A stretch of DNA of 64,000 nt, taken from Polaromonas sp. CF318. Its GTDB lineage: Bacteria; Pseudomonadota; Gammaproteobacteria; Burkholderiales; Burkholderiaceae_C. The stretch is taken from contig NZ_AKIV01000039.1 in the NCBI RefSeq assembly GCF_000282655.1, positions 124,001 through 188,000 of the forward strand, read 5' to 3'. Both the position numbers and the translations under genes were made by a program. The notes under the pieces are model-generated. The model was given only the letters and a program-made list of their open reading frames with translations. It ran no database searches and was not told where the DNA came from. Positions 62,971 to 64,000 of this stretch are shown here, piece by piece; within the stretch, counting starts at the first letter, position 1; every line of letters begins with the position of its first letter.

Positions 62971-64000
62971 ATGTCTGTTATTGAAAATATCCAGAAGCTG
63001 TTTAAAACAAAGTCCGTCCAGCCCGAGGACAGCATGGACATGGCTTCCGTCGGTACGCCGGACCCCCTGGCGACCGGCGCCATGGATGAAGCCTCCCTGC
63101 AGACCGCCGCGGTGCGGCAGGCGGACGGCAATGATGATGCGTTTGGCTCCAGCCGCATGGCGAGCGCCGAGGAATCGGCGTCCGTCGCCAATCCCGAGCT
63201 CCTGAGCCTGCCCCTGCTGGGCCGCAAGACCATGGGCCAGCACCAGCGGATTCTGGTGTTTTTCCTGGCGGTGTCGGTGGCAGTGCTGGGTACGGTGACC
63301 TTCCTGGCGCTGAATCAGGCGGACAAAGTGGCTCAGCAGGTGGCGGCAACCGGCCAGTCCCTGATGCAGTCGCAGCGTCTGGCGAAATCGGTATCTCAGG
63401 CGCTGGTGGGTAGTGCCCAGGCCTTCCCCGACGTGCGCGAAAGCTCCGACGTGCTGGCCAAAACCGTGCGCGGCCTGAAGGCCGGCGAAGACAGCCTGCG
63501 CCTGGCGCCGGTGAGCGAAGACCTGCAGCCCGACGTGGAAAAGGTCACCCCCTTCATGGAACGCGCCGAAAAGAACGCCAAGACCGTGATGGGACAGCAA
63601 AACATTCTGACCCAGGTGGGTAACGCCCTGCGCACGATTAACCGCCAGTCTTCGGACCTGCTGGAAATCGCCGAAACCGTGTCCTCGCTCAAGCTTCAGC
63701 AGAATGCGGCGCCTGCCGAAATTTCCGCCTCCGGCCAGCTGGTGATGTTGACGCAGCGTATCGGTAAATCCGCCAATGAGTTCCTGACCATGGAAGGCGT
63801 GAGCCCCGAGGCCGTGTTCCTGCTGGGCAAGGATTTGAACTCCTTCAAGGAAATCGCCCAGGGCCTGCAGGAAGGTAGCCCCGAGCTGCGCCTGGCCGGC
63901 TCCAAGGACCCGCAAACCCGTGAACGCCTCGAAGCCTTGATGGCGCTTTACGAGCAGACGCGTGTGCAGGCCGGCGCCATTCTGGGCAACTTGCAGGGCC
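62971..64000 (+). CDS. pilJ: Methyl-accepting chemotaxis protein PilJ, N-terminal part
   Basis: An open frame from ATG 62971 runs off the window end (343 codons seen). It has an N-terminal cytosolic Asp/Ala-rich stretch of about 90 residues, a membrane span (about 97-117, ILVFFLAVSVAVLGTVTFLAL), and the start of a periplasmic helical domain with two PilJ repeats (QSLMQSQRLAKSVSQALVG and SGQLVMLTQRIGKSANEF). The signalling domain is outside the window. GGAAGG lies upstream of the ATG. PilJ is the sensor of the Pil-Chp system. Confidence 0.93.
   Translation, partial: MSVIENIQKLFKTKSVQPEDSMDMASVGTPDPLATGAMDEASLQTAAVRQADGNDDAFGSSRMASAEESASVANPELLSLPLLGRKTMGQHQRILVFFLAVSVAVLGTVTFLALNQADKVAQQVAATGQSLMQSQRLAKSVSQALVGSAQAFPDVRESSDVLAKTVRGLKAGEDSLRLAPVSEDLQPDVEKVTPFMERAEKNAKTVMGQQNILTQVGNALRTINRQSSDLLEIAETVSSLKLQQNAAPAEISASGQLVMLTQRIGKSANEFLTMEGVSPEAVFLLGKDLNSFKEIAQGLQEGSPELRLAGSKDPQTRERLEALMALYEQTRVQAGAILGNLQG

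Overview
This window is ordinary core chromosome of a high-G+C betaproteobacterium, most probably family Comamonadaceae (Polaromonas/Rhodoferax/Variovorax-like). The evidence is the gene set and its order (ftsZ-lpxC, ruvC, tldD-aroG, accB-accC-prmA, nrdB-nrdA, pilS-pilR, ypjD/ffh, dusB-fis-purH, rubredoxin-pilG-pilH-pilI-pilJ), the codon use, and a Comamonadaceae-style intergenic repeat present in three copies. I see no prophage, transposase, CRISPR array, defence island or biosynthetic cluster.

Layout. 1-5.4 kb: the 3' end of ftsZ, lpxC, a 58-residue membrane protein, then a leftward run ruvC, cdsA-like, plsC-like, mtgA and aroE (envelope and shikimate). 5.4-9 kb: a TonB-type protein, an RNase II-family exonuclease and a YqiA-type esterase. 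9-12.7 kb: rodA, a beta-hydroxyacid dehydrogenase and tldD. 12.7-14.5 kb: aroG (DAHP synthase) behind what looks like a complete transcription attenuator with an aromatic-rich leader peptide, plus a small unknown gene. 14.5-17.3 kb: mpl, a conserved protein of unclear function and a TlpA-type thioredoxin. 17.3-22.9 kb: accB, accC, prmA, a zinc-ribbon membrane protein, a PfkB-family kinase and a DUF167 protein. 23-28.1 kb: a lysine-rich histone H1-like protein and class Ia ribonucleotide reductase nrdAB with two NrdR-like boxes upstream. 28.4-33.3 kb: ampD, pilR, pilS, a small PP0621-like protein and a YpjD/CcsA-type protein. 33.4-38.4 kb: ffh, then opgG-opgH (mdoGH) for osmoregulated periplasmic glucans. 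38.6-44.3 kb: a glrK/lipoprotein/glrR three-gene operon, miaB, a secreted unknown protein and tRNA-Met. 44.5-51 kb: two enoyl-CoA hydratases, an M61 peptidase, dsbC, a UbiH-type hydroxylase and a MOSC protein. 51-56 kb: a 7TM protein with a degenerate GGDEF domain, ychF, ridA, a pseudouridine-synthase-like protein and a YqaA protein. 56-61.3 kb: dusB-fis-purH, hemL and thiD. 61.4-64 kb: rubredoxin and pilG-pilH-pilI-pilJ (the last is cut by the window end).

Themes. Envelope growth (ftsZ, lpxC, mtgA, rodA, mpl, ampD, opgGH), type IV pilus control (pilSR and the pilGHIJ chemosensory cluster) and nucleotide supply (nrdAB, purH) dominate. The most interesting signal is the aroG leader: a 24-codon reading frame with eight Phe/Tyr/Trp codons, a protector hairpin, an antiterminator and a Rho-independent terminator, apparently starting on a leaderless transcript. 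Next are two short palindromic MITE-like elements (ftsZ-lpxC, and pilS/PP0621, where the element supplies a stop codon), the NrdR box pair, a GGDEF domain without its signature, and a pseudouridine-synthase-like protein that appears to lack the catalytic aspartate.
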